64,000 nucleotides of DNA, from the NCBI GenBank assembly GCA_039029355.1, contig JBCCGI010000038.1:10569-74568 (forward strand), written 5' to 3'. Shown one piece after another: positions 52,860-61,884 of the stretch. The DNA is from JBCCGI01 sp039029355 (GTDB lineage Bacteria; Planctomycetota; UBA1135; GCA-002686595). The notes beneath the pieces are model-generated. The model did not search any database. It was not told the origin of the DNA and saw only the letters and a program-made list of their open reading frames with translations. How positions within the stretch are numbered: position 1 is the stretch's first letter; every line of letters begins with the position of its first letter. The position numbers were made by a program, and so were the translations under genes.

Positions 52860-55183
52860 GGACGCTCCTCTGCGAGCGGCGGCCGCGCCGGGGCCTCGCC
52901 CGACGGCGGGGAGAGCGGCGAGCGCTGCACGAGCAGCGTCGCCACGCAGCAGCACCTCTCACGGTCGATGCGGATGTCGAAGGGATGTCCGTACCGCACC
53001 GACAGGAAGCGCACGCACGACAGCCCCTGGGACTCGCGCAGGAGGCCTTCCTCGTACCGGTCGAGCTCGTCGGCGTCGACGCGGTTCTCGACCACGACCG
53101 CCACGCGGCCGTCGACGTGGGCGCGCACCGCGATGAGCGGAGGCGCGGCCTCGCTCGCCGCGTAGTGGAGCGCGTTCTCCAGCAGCTCGCGCAGCATGAC
53201 CTCGAGCGGCGGCCGGTGGGCCTCGACGACCGCGTCCTCCTCGACGTCGACCCGGAACAGCCCGCCGCGGTCGCGGAAGTCGCGCAGCTTCTGGCGGCTG
53301 GACCGCACCACGGGCGCGAGCTCGCGGGCGTCGAGGCACTCGTAGCCCCCCACGATCTCCTCGTCGAGGAAGCGACCGAGTCGGAAGCTCACCGGCGCCT
53401 CGCCGCGGTCGATGAGGTCGCGCCCCACCTGCAGGTTGAGGTCCACCGCATGCTCCAGCCGCGTGGCCTCGGCCCGCAGGCGACTGAGGCGCCCGCGCAG
53501 CTCCTCGTCGCGCACCTGACCCAGGTCGGCGAGCACGCGCCCCAGCGACCCGCGCACCAACTGGATCGGCGTCCGCAGCGTGTGTGCGAGGTTGTGCAGC
53601 AGGAAGTCGGTGTGGGTATGCGAGTCGCCCGAAAGCGAGCTGACCATCATCAGCAGCATCTCCGAATCCTCCTGCCCCTCGCCGAACGGGCAGGACGAGA
53701 CGCGCACGAACTCACCCGGCCGGCTGCTCGCGTCGCCGCGCTCGACCGCGGCGAGGATCGACGAGTAGTCGTCGCGCGCCACGTCGTCGAGCCGCCGACG
53801 CCAGTCGGGATGCACGAGCTGGCTCAGCGGCTGTCCGCACAGGTCGCGCGGCGAACGGCCGAAGAGAGCCGCCACGTGGTAGTTGCACCACCAGACCCGC
53901 ATGTCGCGCGCGCGGTCCGACCGCCCGCCGGCGCGCACGAGCATCAGCCCGAGGTGCGCGCGCGGGAGGATGCGCACGACGCTCTCGACCTCAAACGTGA
54001 GCAGCAGATGGTCGCCGCCGAGGAACGAGGAGGGCAGCGGGATCAGGAGCACGCGTAGCAGCGCGAGCGATTCCGGCGGAGACGCGAGGTACTCGGTCGC
54101 CTGGAAGCGCTCGCCGGTGACGCGGTAGCCCCACTCTCCCTCGAGCTCGAGCAGGTCGAGCTCGTACACCGGCCCGCGCCGCTGCCGAACGGTCCGCAGC
54201 GGAAGCCTCCGGGTCGTCTCGTCGGGCTCGCGCACCTCGAGCACCCGCCCGCGCCGCAGCGTCCCGATCGCGATCCCGCCGGGGACGCGCGCCAGCGAGC
54301 TTTGGAGCTGCTCGCGGCTGTTGCGCAGCAGCGGGAACTTCACCACCGCGCCCACCACCGCGATCCGCAGCCCGAGGGCCAGCGTCAGGATGGCTCCGCT
54401 GTAGAGCTCACGCTGCTCTTCGGTGAGAGGCAGCTTGCGCTCGCCGATCTCGGCGAACTGGATCGCGCCGTAGAGGATCATGCCGACGCTGTAGAGCACG
54501 CCTTCGGTGCTCCCCCAGCGTCGGTAGGCGCGCAGCAGCAGATAGCCGGTCACCCCCATCGAGACCGCGGGGCCGAAGCTGATCAGCGTCTGCTCGAGCA
54601 CTCCCGGTTCGTAGTAGCGCCCCAACCTGTGCCACTGCCACCAGGTGGCGCACGACGCGACCATGGCGCAGAGCACGCTCAGGACGAGCAGCCAGCGCAT
54701 GCCCCGCCAACCTCTGCTTCGCTCCTTCGCACGCGCGCGCGAGATCAGGACGGCAAGCGTCACGACGAGCAGCGTGAACGCGAGCGCGGTCATCGACTGC
54801 ATCTTGAGCAGGTAGCGGTCGGTCTCCTGCGCCATCCGCAGGTAGGCCTCGTGCGCCTCGGTGGCCGGGTTCCACTCGCCGAAGGCGAACACGACCGACT
54901 CGCTGGTCGAAGCGCGGGTCACCTCGTACTCCCGCCGCGCCTGCCACAGGTCGCCATAGGCGCTGCGCCGTGCGACGTACTCGCCCACCAGGGTCAGCAG
55001 GAAGAGCGCGAAGACCCAGAGCAGCGCGAAGTCCGGGCGCCGCAGGGCGTTCCGCCGCAGCACCATGGTCGCGAACACCACGCCCAGGAAGAGCGACAGG
55101 AACGTGATGTTCGTCCAGGCCAGCGCCTCATCGAGCGGGACGCGGCGAGCACTTCCGGCGGCGCTTTCGAGCAGGGCGACCAA
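52856..55183 (-). CDS. Membrane sensor histidine-kinase-like protein with PAS domain, degenerate ATPase motifs
   Basis: The protein has 775 residues. About six membrane helices occupy residues 20-290 (FLSLFLGVVFATMVL, LLVLSVLCAMVASCATWWQW, SFGPAVSMGVTGYLLL). A PAS-like domain is near 430-480 (CNYHVAALFGRSPRDLCGQP), then a DHp-like H box, LLHNLAHTLRTPIQLVRGSL, with His near 533. An N box ELLENALHYA is near 670. The G1 box (D.G.G) is missing and the G2 region is reduced to SQGLSCVRFLSVRYG. Autokinase activity is therefore doubtful. It precedes the regulator gene with an ATGA overlap, so they form one translational unit. Confidence 0.78.
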   Translation of the reverse strand: MVALLESAAGSARRVPLDEALAWTNITFLSLFLGVVFATMVLRRNALRRPDFALLWVFALFLLTLVGEYVARRSAYGDLWQARREYEVTRASTSESVVFAFGEWNPATEAHEAYLRMAQETDRYLLKMQSMTALAFTLLVVTLAVLISRARAKERSRGWRGMRWLLVLSVLCAMVASCATWWQWHRLGRYYEPGVLEQTLISFGPAVSMGVTGYLLLRAYRRWGSTEGVLYSVGMILYGAIQFAEIGERKLPLTEEQRELYSGAILTLALGLRIAVVGAVVKFPLLRNSREQLQSSLARVPGGIAIGTLRRGRVLEVREPDETTRRLPLRTVRQRRGPVYELDLLELEGEWGYRVTGERFQATEYLASPPESLALLRVLLIPLPSSFLGGDHLLLTFEVESVVRILPRAHLGLMLVRAGGRSDRARDMRVWWCNYHVAALFGRSPRDLCGQPLSQLVHPDWRRRLDDVARDDYSSILAAVERGDASSRPGEFVRVSSCPFGEGQEDSEMLLMMVSSLSGDSHTHTDFLLHNLAHTLRTPIQLVRGSLGRVLADLGQVRDEELRGRLSRLRAEATRLEHAVDLNLQVGRDLIDRGEAPVSFRLGRFLDEEIVGGYECLDARELAPVVRSSRQKLRDFRDRGGLFRVDVEEDAVVEAHRPPLEVMLRELLENALHYAASEAAPPLIAVRAHVDGRVAVVVENRVDADELDRYEEGLLRESQGLSCVRFLSVRYGHPFDIRIDRERCCCVATLLVQRSPLSPPSGEAPARPPLAEERP

Positions 55184-55263
55184 CGGAACGATGGTAACCG
55201 CGGGGGTCCGGCGCTGCCCTTACACGAGCTTGCACGGGGTCCGCCGCGCTATCCTGATGCCCC

Positions 55264-56172
55264 ATGGCCGAGATCTGGACCGCCGAGCGGATCGTCGCTC
55301 CCGACCTCGCGCGCGAGCTGGTGGCCGAGGCCGCTCCCGAGCTCAAGGACGCACCGCTCGCGCCGCTGGGCTCGGGCTGGGACAACACCGCCTACCTCGT
55401 CGGAGGCCGCTGGGTCTTTCGCTTCCCGCGGCGCGAGGTTGCGGCCGGGCTGATGGACACGGAGATCCGCGTGCTGCCGCGCATCGCGCCGCGGCTGCCG
55501 TTCCCCATGCCGTGTCCGGTCTACGTCGGTCGCGGCGACGAGCGCTTCCCCTGGCCCTTCGCCGGGTACGCGCTGATCGAAGGCGAGGCCGTGGCCGAGC
55601 GCTCTCCGGACCGCGCGGCGAGCGGGCGCTTGGCGCCGGCGCTGGGCGAGCTGCTCGCGGCGCTCCACTCCTGCCCCGCCGAGGAGCTGCTCGCGGCCGG
55701 GGCGCCGCACGACGACTGGCGCCGGCTCGACCTGCCCTACCGGCTCGAGCAGCTGCGCGAGCTCGCGCCGAGCGCACCGCCCGATGCGGCCGCCCTGGTC
55801 GAGCTCGCCGAGCGCTGCGCCGTCCCGGGCTGGAAGCCGCGCTCCGACACCCCGGTGCACGGCGACCTCGACGCACGCCACCTCCTGCTCGACGGCGGCG
55901 GAGCGCTGAGCGGCACGATCGACTGGGGCGACGTCCACGTCGGCGACCCGGCGATCGACCTGGCCGCGGCCCACATGGTCCTCCCGCCGGAGGCGCACGA
56001 CGCCTTCCGCGCGGCGTACGGTCCGGTGTCCGACGAGACCTGGTCGATCGCCCGCTTCCGGGCAGCCGACCACACGCTCTCGGTGATGCACTGGTCGGTC
56101 GCGGTCGGCGAGCACGAGGTGCTGCGGTCGATGCGCGCGTCGGCCGAATACCTGCTCGAGGCTTCCGGCTAG
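55264..56172 (+). CDS. Aminoglycoside/macrolide phosphotransferase-family (APH) kinase
   Basis: The protein has 302 residues. The APH kinase fold is recognisable from LGSGWDNTAYLVGGRWVFRF (nucleotide-binding beta-hairpin), the catalytic loop PVHGDLDARHLLLDG with His199 and Asp201, and the metal-binding GTIDWGDVHVGDPAIDLA with Asp220. This is the Brenner-type motif set of APH/MPH and choline-kinase-like enzymes, which transfer phosphate to a small hydroxylated molecule in the cytoplasm. Antibiotic resistance is possible but unproven, since most chromosomal members have metabolic roles. Its TAG stop overlaps the TAG of the convergent sulfatase-like gene within CTAG at 56169-56172. Confidence 0.88.
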   Translation: MAEIWTAERIVAPDLARELVAEAAPELKDAPLAPLGSGWDNTAYLVGGRWVFRFPRREVAAGLMDTEIRVLPRIAPRLPFPMPCPVYVGRGDERFPWPFAGYALIEGEAVAERSPDRAASGRLAPALGELLAALHSCPAEELLAAGAPHDDWRRLDLPYRLEQLRELAPSAPPDAAALVELAERCAVPGWKPRSDTPVHGDLDARHLLLDGGGALSGTIDWGDVHVGDPAIDLAAAHMVLPPEAHDAFRAAYGPVSDETWSIARFRAADHTLSVMHWSVAVGEHEVLRSMRASAEYLLEASG

Positions 56173-57569
56173 TCTTCGGTGTAGCCGATCGCGCCGAGAG
56201 CGTCGCGCTGCGACTCGCTCAGCTCGGGCGTCGCCGAGTCCGGCGGAAACGAAGCGCGCAGGTCGACGGCCTTGCGGCGCGTCTGCTCGAGCTGGACGCG
56301 AAGCACGGCCACGATGTCCGGATGCTGCTCGGAGACGTCGACCTTCTCGCCCGGGTCGTCCTCCAGGTGGAAGAGCTGCGTGTCGCCCGTCGCATCGTTG
56401 TGGATCAGCTTCCAGGGCGGAGCGCGGAAGCTCGTGAGCGGCTTGTAGCCCCAGCCCGAGAGCGCCGAGGGAACGGCCTGCCGGGCGCCGCGGAGGAGCG
56501 GGAGCAGGCTCCTGCCGGGCAGGTCGGCCGGGGGCCGCAGCTCGAGCACCTCGCAGATGGTGGGGACGACGTCGATCAGGCACACCTGCTCCTCGATGCG
56601 CGGCGGCGACTCCAGCTCGGGGATCGCGATCGTGAGCGGGACCCGCAGCTGTTCCTCGTACAGCGTCCAGCCGTGCTCGCGCCCGCCGTGGTCGCCGAAC
56701 TCCTCCCCGTGGTCGGAGGTCACGATGATGATCGTGTGCTCGAGCTCGCCCTCGTCCTCCAGCCGCTCCAGCACCCGCGCCAGCTGCCGGTCGACGTACT
56801 GGATCTCGGCGTCGTAGCGGGCGAGCAGCGCGGCGGTGTCGGCGTCGGCGTCGTAGTCGGCCGACGAGAACGCCTGGGCGTGCTCCTGCGGCGGGTCGTG
56901 GGGGGCGTGGGGATCCAGGTAGTGGAGGTAGAGGAAGAAGGGTTCGCGTCCCTCGCGCTCGTCGAGCCAGGCCAGCGCCTCGTCGGTGGTGCGGCGCGTG
57001 GTGCGGTCGAGCCAGGTGTCGTTCTGCCGCCAGTCCTCACCCTCGGAGCCCGCGAGCAGCTCCGCGATCGACACGTAGCGGTCGAACCCCTGGTGGAAGC
57101 CGAACACCGGGTCGACGTTGATGTTGGCGACGACACCGGCGGTCTCCCAGCCGGCCGGCCCAAGGTGCTCGGCGAGGGTGATCGCGCTCCGCGGAAGCAC
57201 GTCGCAGTCCGCCTCGGGGATGCGGAAGTTGTGGCACGTCAGGCCGACCGACTCGGGGTGATGGCCGGTCAGGAGCGCCGCCATCGATGGGCGCGTCCAC
57301 GAAGAGGAGGCGATCGCCTGCTCGAAATAGGTGCCCCGCTCGGTCAGCGCGTCCAGCTCCGGCGTCGTGGGAAGGCCGTAGCCCGAGGCGCCCACATGAT
57401 CCGCCCGGAGCGTGTCGATCACGACCAGCAACACGTTCGGACGCTGGGACCCGAACCCCGTCCCGCAGGCGGGAAGGGCGGCGAGGGAGAGCACGGCGAA
57501 GCGGGCGGAGGGGAGCAGGCGGCGCAGCACGCTGCCCCACAGGCTAGCCCGAACTCGCCGCCAGCTCAC
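56169..57569 (-). CDS. Sulfatase-fold (alkaline phosphatase superfamily) lipoprotein with Thr at the nucleophile position
   Basis: The protein has 466 residues from GTG 57569; GTG 57536 is an alternative start. The signal peptide ends SLAALPACG, a lipobox. Sulfatase-like motifs: RPNVLLVVIDTLRADHVG for the first metal site, ASSSWTRPSMAALLTG where sulfatases have C-x-P-S-R, HYLDPHAPHDPP, and VTSDHGEEFGDHGG for the second metal site. The Cys that becomes formylglycine is replaced by Thr near 92, as in Thr-nucleophile relatives such as phosphoethanolamine and phosphoglycerol transferases and many planctomycete or deltaproteobacterial 'sulfatases'. It therefore more likely cleaves or transfers phosphate groups in the envelope. 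It is convergent with the APH gene, sharing the overlapping stop codons. Confidence 0.82.
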   Translation of the reverse strand: MSWRRVRASLWGSVLRRLLPSARFAVLSLAALPACGTGFGSQRPNVLLVVIDTLRADHVGASGYGLPTTPELDALTERGTYFEQAIASSSWTRPSMAALLTGHHPESVGLTCHNFRIPEADCDVLPRSAITLAEHLGPAGWETAGVVANINVDPVFGFHQGFDRYVSIAELLAGSEGEDWRQNDTWLDRTTRRTTDEALAWLDEREGREPFFLYLHYLDPHAPHDPPQEHAQAFSSADYDADADTAALLARYDAEIQYVDRQLARVLERLEDEGELEHTIIIVTSDHGEEFGDHGGREHGWTLYEEQLRVPLTIAIPELESPPRIEEQVCLIDVVPTICEVLELRPPADLPGRSLLPLLRGARQAVPSALSGWGYKPLTSFRAPPWKLIHNDATGDTQLFHLEDDPGEKVDVSEQHPDIVAVLRVQLEQTRRKAVDLRASFPPDSATPELSESQRDALGAIGYTED

Positions 57570-57636
57570 CCCCCCGGATGCTCTCGGGAGGCCGATGGGC
57601 CCCGCGGGGAGCTTCCGCCGGCCCCCCAAACGCGAC

Positions 57637-57669
57637 GCGGGCGGCGCGGCCGAAAGCCGCACCGCCCGC
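57637..57669 (-). terminator. Terminator hairpin of the metalloprotease gene
   Basis: GCGGGCGGCGCGGC pairs with GCCGCACCGCCCGC around a CGAAA loop (one non-pair inside). It sits 33 bp after the stop of the metalloprotease at 57702 and upstream of the sulfatase-like start. The tail on the minus strand is only weakly T-rich. Confidence 0.6.
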
Positions 57670-57701
57670 GTTTGGCGCTTCAAGCCGCTAGGCCTGGCGC
57701 C

Positions 57702-60173
57702 CTACGGCAGGAAATCCGCCCCGAGCGCGTTCGTGATCAGGAACTCGCCCGAGCCGCCGTCGAGGATGACGCCCTGCAGGTACAGGGTCACCGGCGACGC
57801 GGCGCCGCCCGGGACCACCAGGGTGGCGTTGCCGGAGCCGTCGGTCGTCAGGGCCAGCACGTCGACGATCGGGATCGGGACCAGCGTCCCGCCGAGCAGC
57901 GGCGTGGGGTTGAAGGAGCTCGAGTAGCCGATCCAGGCGCTGGAGCTGGCCGGGCCGTTCTCGATCTTCAGCTCGGCGGTGCCGCTGCTGGTCAGCACGT
58001 CGCCGCACATCGACAGCGTCGCGGTGCCCGGGCCCCCGAAGCCGAGGTCGGGCTGGCAGGTCTCGCCGCAGTTGACGCGGAAGACGCTGACCTCATCGAC
58101 CGCGGCCTCGACCACCGAGCCATCGCCCTCGTCCGAGGCGATGAAGCGGATCTGGACGTTCGCCGTCGGCGACACGATCGAGCTGACGTCGAACTGGTTG
58201 TAGAACCAGCCGCCCTGGGTCTCGGGGCCGGTCGGGCCGACCACCTCGACGTCGAACCAGCTCGAGCCGTTGTTGGTCACCTGGACCTCGAAGATATCAG
58301 CGCCCGGCGAGGCGCCGGCGTCGTTCGAGTACCAGCGCCAGTAGCCGATCGTGGCGTCGCCGGACGACAGGTCGAACACGGGCGAGACGAGCGTCGTCTT
58401 GCCGCCGTCGATGTCCTCTTCGCCGACGCTGCCGCCGGGCGAGCCCTGGCCGGTGAAGTAGCAGTCGGTGCCGGAGCCGATCGCGACGCCGGTCGAGGGC
58501 TGAGCGGCCGTGCCGTTCGGGTCGCCGCGCACCCAGATGCCGGTGGTGGCGTCGTCGCCCGCGGCGCCGACGGACCAACCGGTGAAGGACTCGAAGTCGT
58601 CCTGGAAGATCACGGTCAAGTCGCCGACGGACGCCGAGTAGACGTCGCTCTGGATCGGTCCCGCGAGGGCGTCGGTGAAGCTGAAGAAGAACTCAGGCTC
58701 GTCTTCGCAGCCGGGGGCCGGGAGGTCGGCGGTGTAGTCGCCGCCGCCGATCGCCGACATCGGGATCGCGGTGAACGAGCTGCCGGAGTCGAGGCGATAG
58801 TTGAGCTCGACGGCGCCGACGGGCGAGCCTTCGATGTTCGCGGTCAGCGAGGTCGGGACGCCGGGCGGCACGATCGACGGCGGGAGCGCGATGATGCCCA
58901 CGACCAGGTCGAGGCAGGAGCTCACGTGCGCGTTGATCGTGTTCACCACGCTCGGGTGGAAGAACGTCGTGATGTTGGAGAGGCCACCGGGGCAGAGGTG
59001 GCAGTAGCTCATGATCGTGCCGTTCGTGATGCACGAACCACCGGCGCAGTTGTCGATCTGCGGGCTGAAGTCGTGCGTGTGCGGCGAGCCGAAGTTGTGA
59101 CCGGTCTCGTGCGCGGTGACCATGAAGTCCCAGTTCAGCGGGCCGACCGCGATGGGGAACGGCGTGTTGCCGTCGATGTTCGCGCTCACCGCGAAGCTGA
59201 AGTCGTCCTGGTCGTCGCAGAGGACGCTGAGGTAGGCGATACCGCCGCCGAGGCTCGCGCCCGACACGAAGTGGCCGATGGCCGCGCCCGCGGGGATGTT
59301 GCCCTGCCAAGCCTGCAGGAACTCGTCGAGCATCGCGCTGGTGCTGCCGCCGCTGTCGGGCGTCGACCAGCCGTCGTTCGAGGTCGTCCAGAACATCATG
59401 TAGGGGAAGCTCAGGACGGTGTTCACCTGCTCGACGTAGCGGTCGCTGACCGCGGTCCAGAGGGTGGTCATGTACGCGGTCTCAGCGGCGAGGTTGCCGC
59501 CGAAGACCTGGTTGAGCTGCCAGTCGGTCTCGATCGCGATCTCGCAGCCGTAGAGCAGCCCCGAGCCTCCGACCGTGATCGGGCCGGTCGAGCCGGCCGG
59601 GATCCCGTCGAGCTCGACGCGGTCGAGGTTCACGAGCTCGTCTGCGTGGCAGGTGAAGTTAGCCTCGGCGCCGAGGCGTCCCAGGTCGCGTTCGCTCGCG
59701 AGCAGCGTGTAGCCGTTCGTCCAGCTGCCCGCGTCGTCGGGCTGGGGCATGAAGTGGTTCAGCTCGCCGCCGGTGCTGATCCAGCCGCGCGTGCCGAAGT
59801 TCGAGAACGAGAGCAGCACCTCGGAACCCGAATCACCCGCGACCGAGCCCTTCCACACGGAGAGGTTCAGCCCCTCCTGAAGGTTCGGCGCGGGGACGCC
59901 GTCGACCATGTAGCCGAACTCGAGCAGCTCGTGCCGGATGCGGGTGAGCTGCAGGTCGACCAGCTCGCCGCGCGCCGTTGGCACGTCGGTGAGAAGGACC
60001 TCGTCCTGTCCGGCGAGGGCTCCGATCTCCGCCAGCGACGGGCGGAGCATCGTGACGCCGGTCGGCGCGTGTTGGCCGTCCAAGCTGAGGGGGAAAGCGG
60101 TTCCGTCCTGCGCAGCAAGCGCCGCCGATGCAAACAGACCGGTGGCGACAAAGGAGTAGAAAGGGTTGGCCAT
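57702..60173 (-). CDS. Secreted M12-type (reprolysin-like) zinc metalloprotease with jelly-roll and recurrent C-terminal module
   Basis: The protein has 823 residues. ATG 60173 gives signal peptide MANPFYSFVATGLFASAALAAQ. A propeptide-like region extends to about 165. The catalytic domain (about 170-430) has the metzincin zinc motif HETGHNFGSPHTH near 354-364 and a Met-turn in TNGTIMSYC, so zinc ligands and the catalytic Glu are intact. About 430-530 is Ig-like, 535-710 a MAM-like jelly roll (DDFESFTGWSVG, IGYWRWYSND, VQIRFIASDEGDGSVVEAA) and 715-823 the recurrent module (CQPDLGFGGPG, TLYLQGVILDGG, ending GADFLP). The Ig-plus-jelly-roll block is closely related to that of the choice-of-anchor B protein at 16149. 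It is an extracellular protease. Confidence 0.9.
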   Translation of the reverse strand: MANPFYSFVATGLFASAALAAQDGTAFPLSLDGQHAPTGVTMLRPSLAEIGALAGQDEVLLTDVPTARGELVDLQLTRIRHELLEFGYMVDGVPAPNLQEGLNLSVWKGSVAGDSGSEVLLSFSNFGTRGWISTGGELNHFMPQPDDAGSWTNGYTLLASERDLGRLGAEANFTCHADELVNLDRVELDGIPAGSTGPITVGGSGLLYGCEIAIETDWQLNQVFGGNLAAETAYMTTLWTAVSDRYVEQVNTVLSFPYMMFWTTSNDGWSTPDSGGSTSAMLDEFLQAWQGNIPAGAAIGHFVSGASLGGGIAYLSVLCDDQDDFSFAVSANIDGNTPFPIAVGPLNWDFMVTAHETGHNFGSPHTHDFSPQIDNCAGGSCITNGTIMSYCHLCPGGLSNITTFFHPSVVNTINAHVSSCLDLVVGIIALPPSIVPPGVPTSLTANIEGSPVGAVELNYRLDSGSSFTAIPMSAIGGGDYTADLPAPGCEDEPEFFFSFTDALAGPIQSDVYSASVGDLTVIFQDDFESFTGWSVGAAGDDATTGIWVRGDPNGTAAQPSTGVAIGSGTDCYFTGQGSPGGSVGEEDIDGGKTTLVSPVFDLSSGDATIGYWRWYSNDAGASPGADIFEVQVTNNGSSWFDVEVVGPTGPETQGGWFYNQFDVSSIVSPTANVQIRFIASDEGDGSVVEAAVDEVSVFRVNCGETCQPDLGFGGPGTATLSMCGDVLTSSGTAELKIENGPASSSAWIGYSSSFNPTPLLGGTLVPIPIVDVLALTTDGSGNATLVVPGGAASPVTLYLQGVILDGGSGEFLITNALGADFLP

Positions 60174-60308
60174 GTGGATGGGGTAGGGGGTTTGGGAACG
60201 GCGACCGGCCGGGGCCACCTCCAAGCCCCCACCCTAGCCTGTACGCCGCGTAGGAAGCCCCGAGCCAGGCAACAACCTCGCTGCAGCCCGGCTGATTTTC
60301 CCAAGGCC

Positions 60309-61205
60309 TTACAGATCGTCCCGCGCAACGTCGAGCGCCGCCAGCAGGACCAGCTTTGCGACGCGCTCGGTCAGCGCGGGCAGGATGCGGTCGGCGTGGT
60401 CGGACACGCGGTGGTAGTCCGGGTGGTCCTCGACGCCGAAGTACAGCGCCTCGACGCCGGCGCGCAGGAACGGCGCGTGGTCGCTGGCGCCGAGCCACTC
60501 CGGGTGTTCGTCGTAGCGGACTTCGAGGTCGACCCACGCGCTCGCCGCCTGCACGGCGCGCACCAACCGCGGCGAGCTGGGGCCGCCCTCGCAGAAGATC
60601 AGCCGCTCGTCACCGCGGCTCACCATGTCGAGGTTGAACACGCCGCGGATGCGCTCGAGCGGAAGCGGCGGGTTCGCGGCGAAGTGCTTCGAGCCCTGTA
60701 GGCCCAGCTCCTCGGCGGTGAACGCGACGCACACGAGCGACGCCTCGGGAGCGCGCTGAAGGGCGCCGAACGCCTCTGCGAGCTCGAGCACCGCAGCCGT
60801 CCCCGAGGCGTTGTCGTCGGCGCCGTTGTAGATCCGGTCGGCACCGCCGGACAGCGGCTCTAGATGGTCGTAGTGCGCGGTGACGAGCACCGCCTCGTCC
60901 GCCGTGCCGCGCAGGATCCCAACCACGTTGGGCGAGAGGTCAGGCGCGACGGCCTGGAACCACGTGCCGTCGTCGCCGAACGGAGCGAGGCCGGCACGCC
61001 CGAAGTGCTCGGCCACGTACTCCGCGGCCCGGAGCGCGCCCGGGCCGCGGGACCAGCGGCCTTCCAGCTCGTCCGAGGCGAGGAAGTCGACGTGGCGCTG
61101 CACGTCGGCGGCGCGGATCACCGCGGTCGGGTCCGACGCCGCACAGGCCACCAGGCCCGGGGCGGCGCAGGCCGCGACCGATAGGAGAGCAACGATCTCG
61201 CGCAT
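60309..61205 (-). CDS. M28-family aminopeptidase-like lipoprotein
   Basis: The protein has 298 residues. ATG 61205 leads to a signal peptide ending PGLVACAAS, a lipobox. Zinc ligands of M28 are visible in order: VTAHYDHL (His near 111), GADDNASGTAAVLE (Asp bridging), FTAEELGLQGS (catalytic Glu pair), VFNLDMVSR (Asp) and a late His in ASDHAPFLRAG or VEDHPDYHRVSDHADR. It probably releases amino acids from peptides outside the cytoplasm, which fits with the three exported endoproteases in this window. It is divergent from the AAA protein at 61256 with a 50-bp intergenic gap. Confidence 0.9.
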   Translation of the reverse strand: MREIVALLSVAACAAPGLVACAASDPTAVIRAADVQRHVDFLASDELEGRWSRGPGALRAAEYVAEHFGRAGLAPFGDDGTWFQAVAPDLSPNVVGILRGTADEAVLVTAHYDHLEPLSGGADRIYNGADDNASGTAAVLELAEAFGALQRAPEASLVCVAFTAEELGLQGSKHFAANPPLPLERIRGVFNLDMVSRGDERLIFCEGGPSSPRLVRAVQAASAWVDLEVRYDEHPEWLGASDHAPFLRAGVEALYFGVEDHPDYHRVSDHADRILPALTERVAKLVLLAALDVARDDL

Positions 61206-61255
61206 CCCGACAGGGTAGCTCGCGGGCGCCGAGGCCGCCGCTACCATGGCGCCCC

Positions 61256-61843
61256 ATGACCGAGCATCGAGTAAGCGCGGGGGTCGGCGAACGCCTCCTG
61301 GTCGTCGTCAGCGGCGGCCCCGGATCGGGCAAGACGACGCTGGTCGCGGCGCTCGGCGAGCGCGGCTATGCGACGGTGCCCGAGGCGGCGATCGAGGTGA
61401 TCGCCGAGCTCAACGCCGAGCACGGCACCGACGGCCAGAAGGCGTGGCGCAGCGCAAACCGGACCGAGTTCCAGCTGGCGGTGCTGCGCCGCCAGGTCCG
61501 GCTCGAGGACGAGCTGCTCGCGCGCGAACCGCGCACCGCGTTCCTCGACCGAAGCCGGCTCGACGGCGTCGCCTACTGCCGCCACTTCGGCGAGCCGGTG
61601 CCCGACGAGCTGCAGCGTTTGGCGCCGCTCGGACGCTACGACCGGGTGCTGCTGCTCGACACGCTCGCGAACTTCGAACGGCGCGCCGAGACCGGGCGCA
61701 CGAGCGACCGCGCCGCCTCGCTAGCCATCCGGGACGCGTTGGAGGCCGTGTATCGCGAGGCCGGCTTCGAACCGATCCGGATTCCCGAGCTTCCGCTCCA
61801 GGACCGGGTAGATTTTGCTCTGCGAGCCCTCGAGCTCGCCTGA
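61256..61843 (+). CDS. AAA-type nucleotide-binding protein (P-loop kinase/ATPase-like)
   Basis: The protein has 195 residues and no export signal. Walker A GGPGSGKTTLVAAL occupies residues 20-33, a Walker-B-like LEDELLAREPRTAFLDRS region is near 85, and later RVLLLDTLANFERRAETGRT with an Arg-rich lid is typical of small AAA_28/NadR-like P-loop proteins that phosphorylate nucleosides or other small molecules. The substrate is not evident. It starts 50 bp from the divergent M28 peptidase and is followed by a promoter region for the final FG-GAP gene. Confidence 0.82.
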   Translation: MTEHRVSAGVGERLLVVVSGGPGSGKTTLVAALGERGYATVPEAAIEVIAELNAEHGTDGQKAWRSANRTEFQLAVLRRQVRLEDELLAREPRTAFLDRSRLDGVAYCRHFGEPVPDELQRLAPLGRYDRVLLLDTLANFERRAETGRTSDRAASLAIRDALEAVYREAGFEPIRIPELPLQDRVDFALRALELA

Positions 61844-61884
61844 GCAGGGGCAGATTACCGCTTTTGGCGGAACTCGAACCGGCT

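Noticed and set aside
55065..60701. An 1878-codon open frame on the plus strand
   Set aside because: It runs antisense across the sulfatase-like and metalloprotease genes and is composed of Arg/Gly/Ala-rich text without a domain. High G+C removes stop codons from shadow frames.
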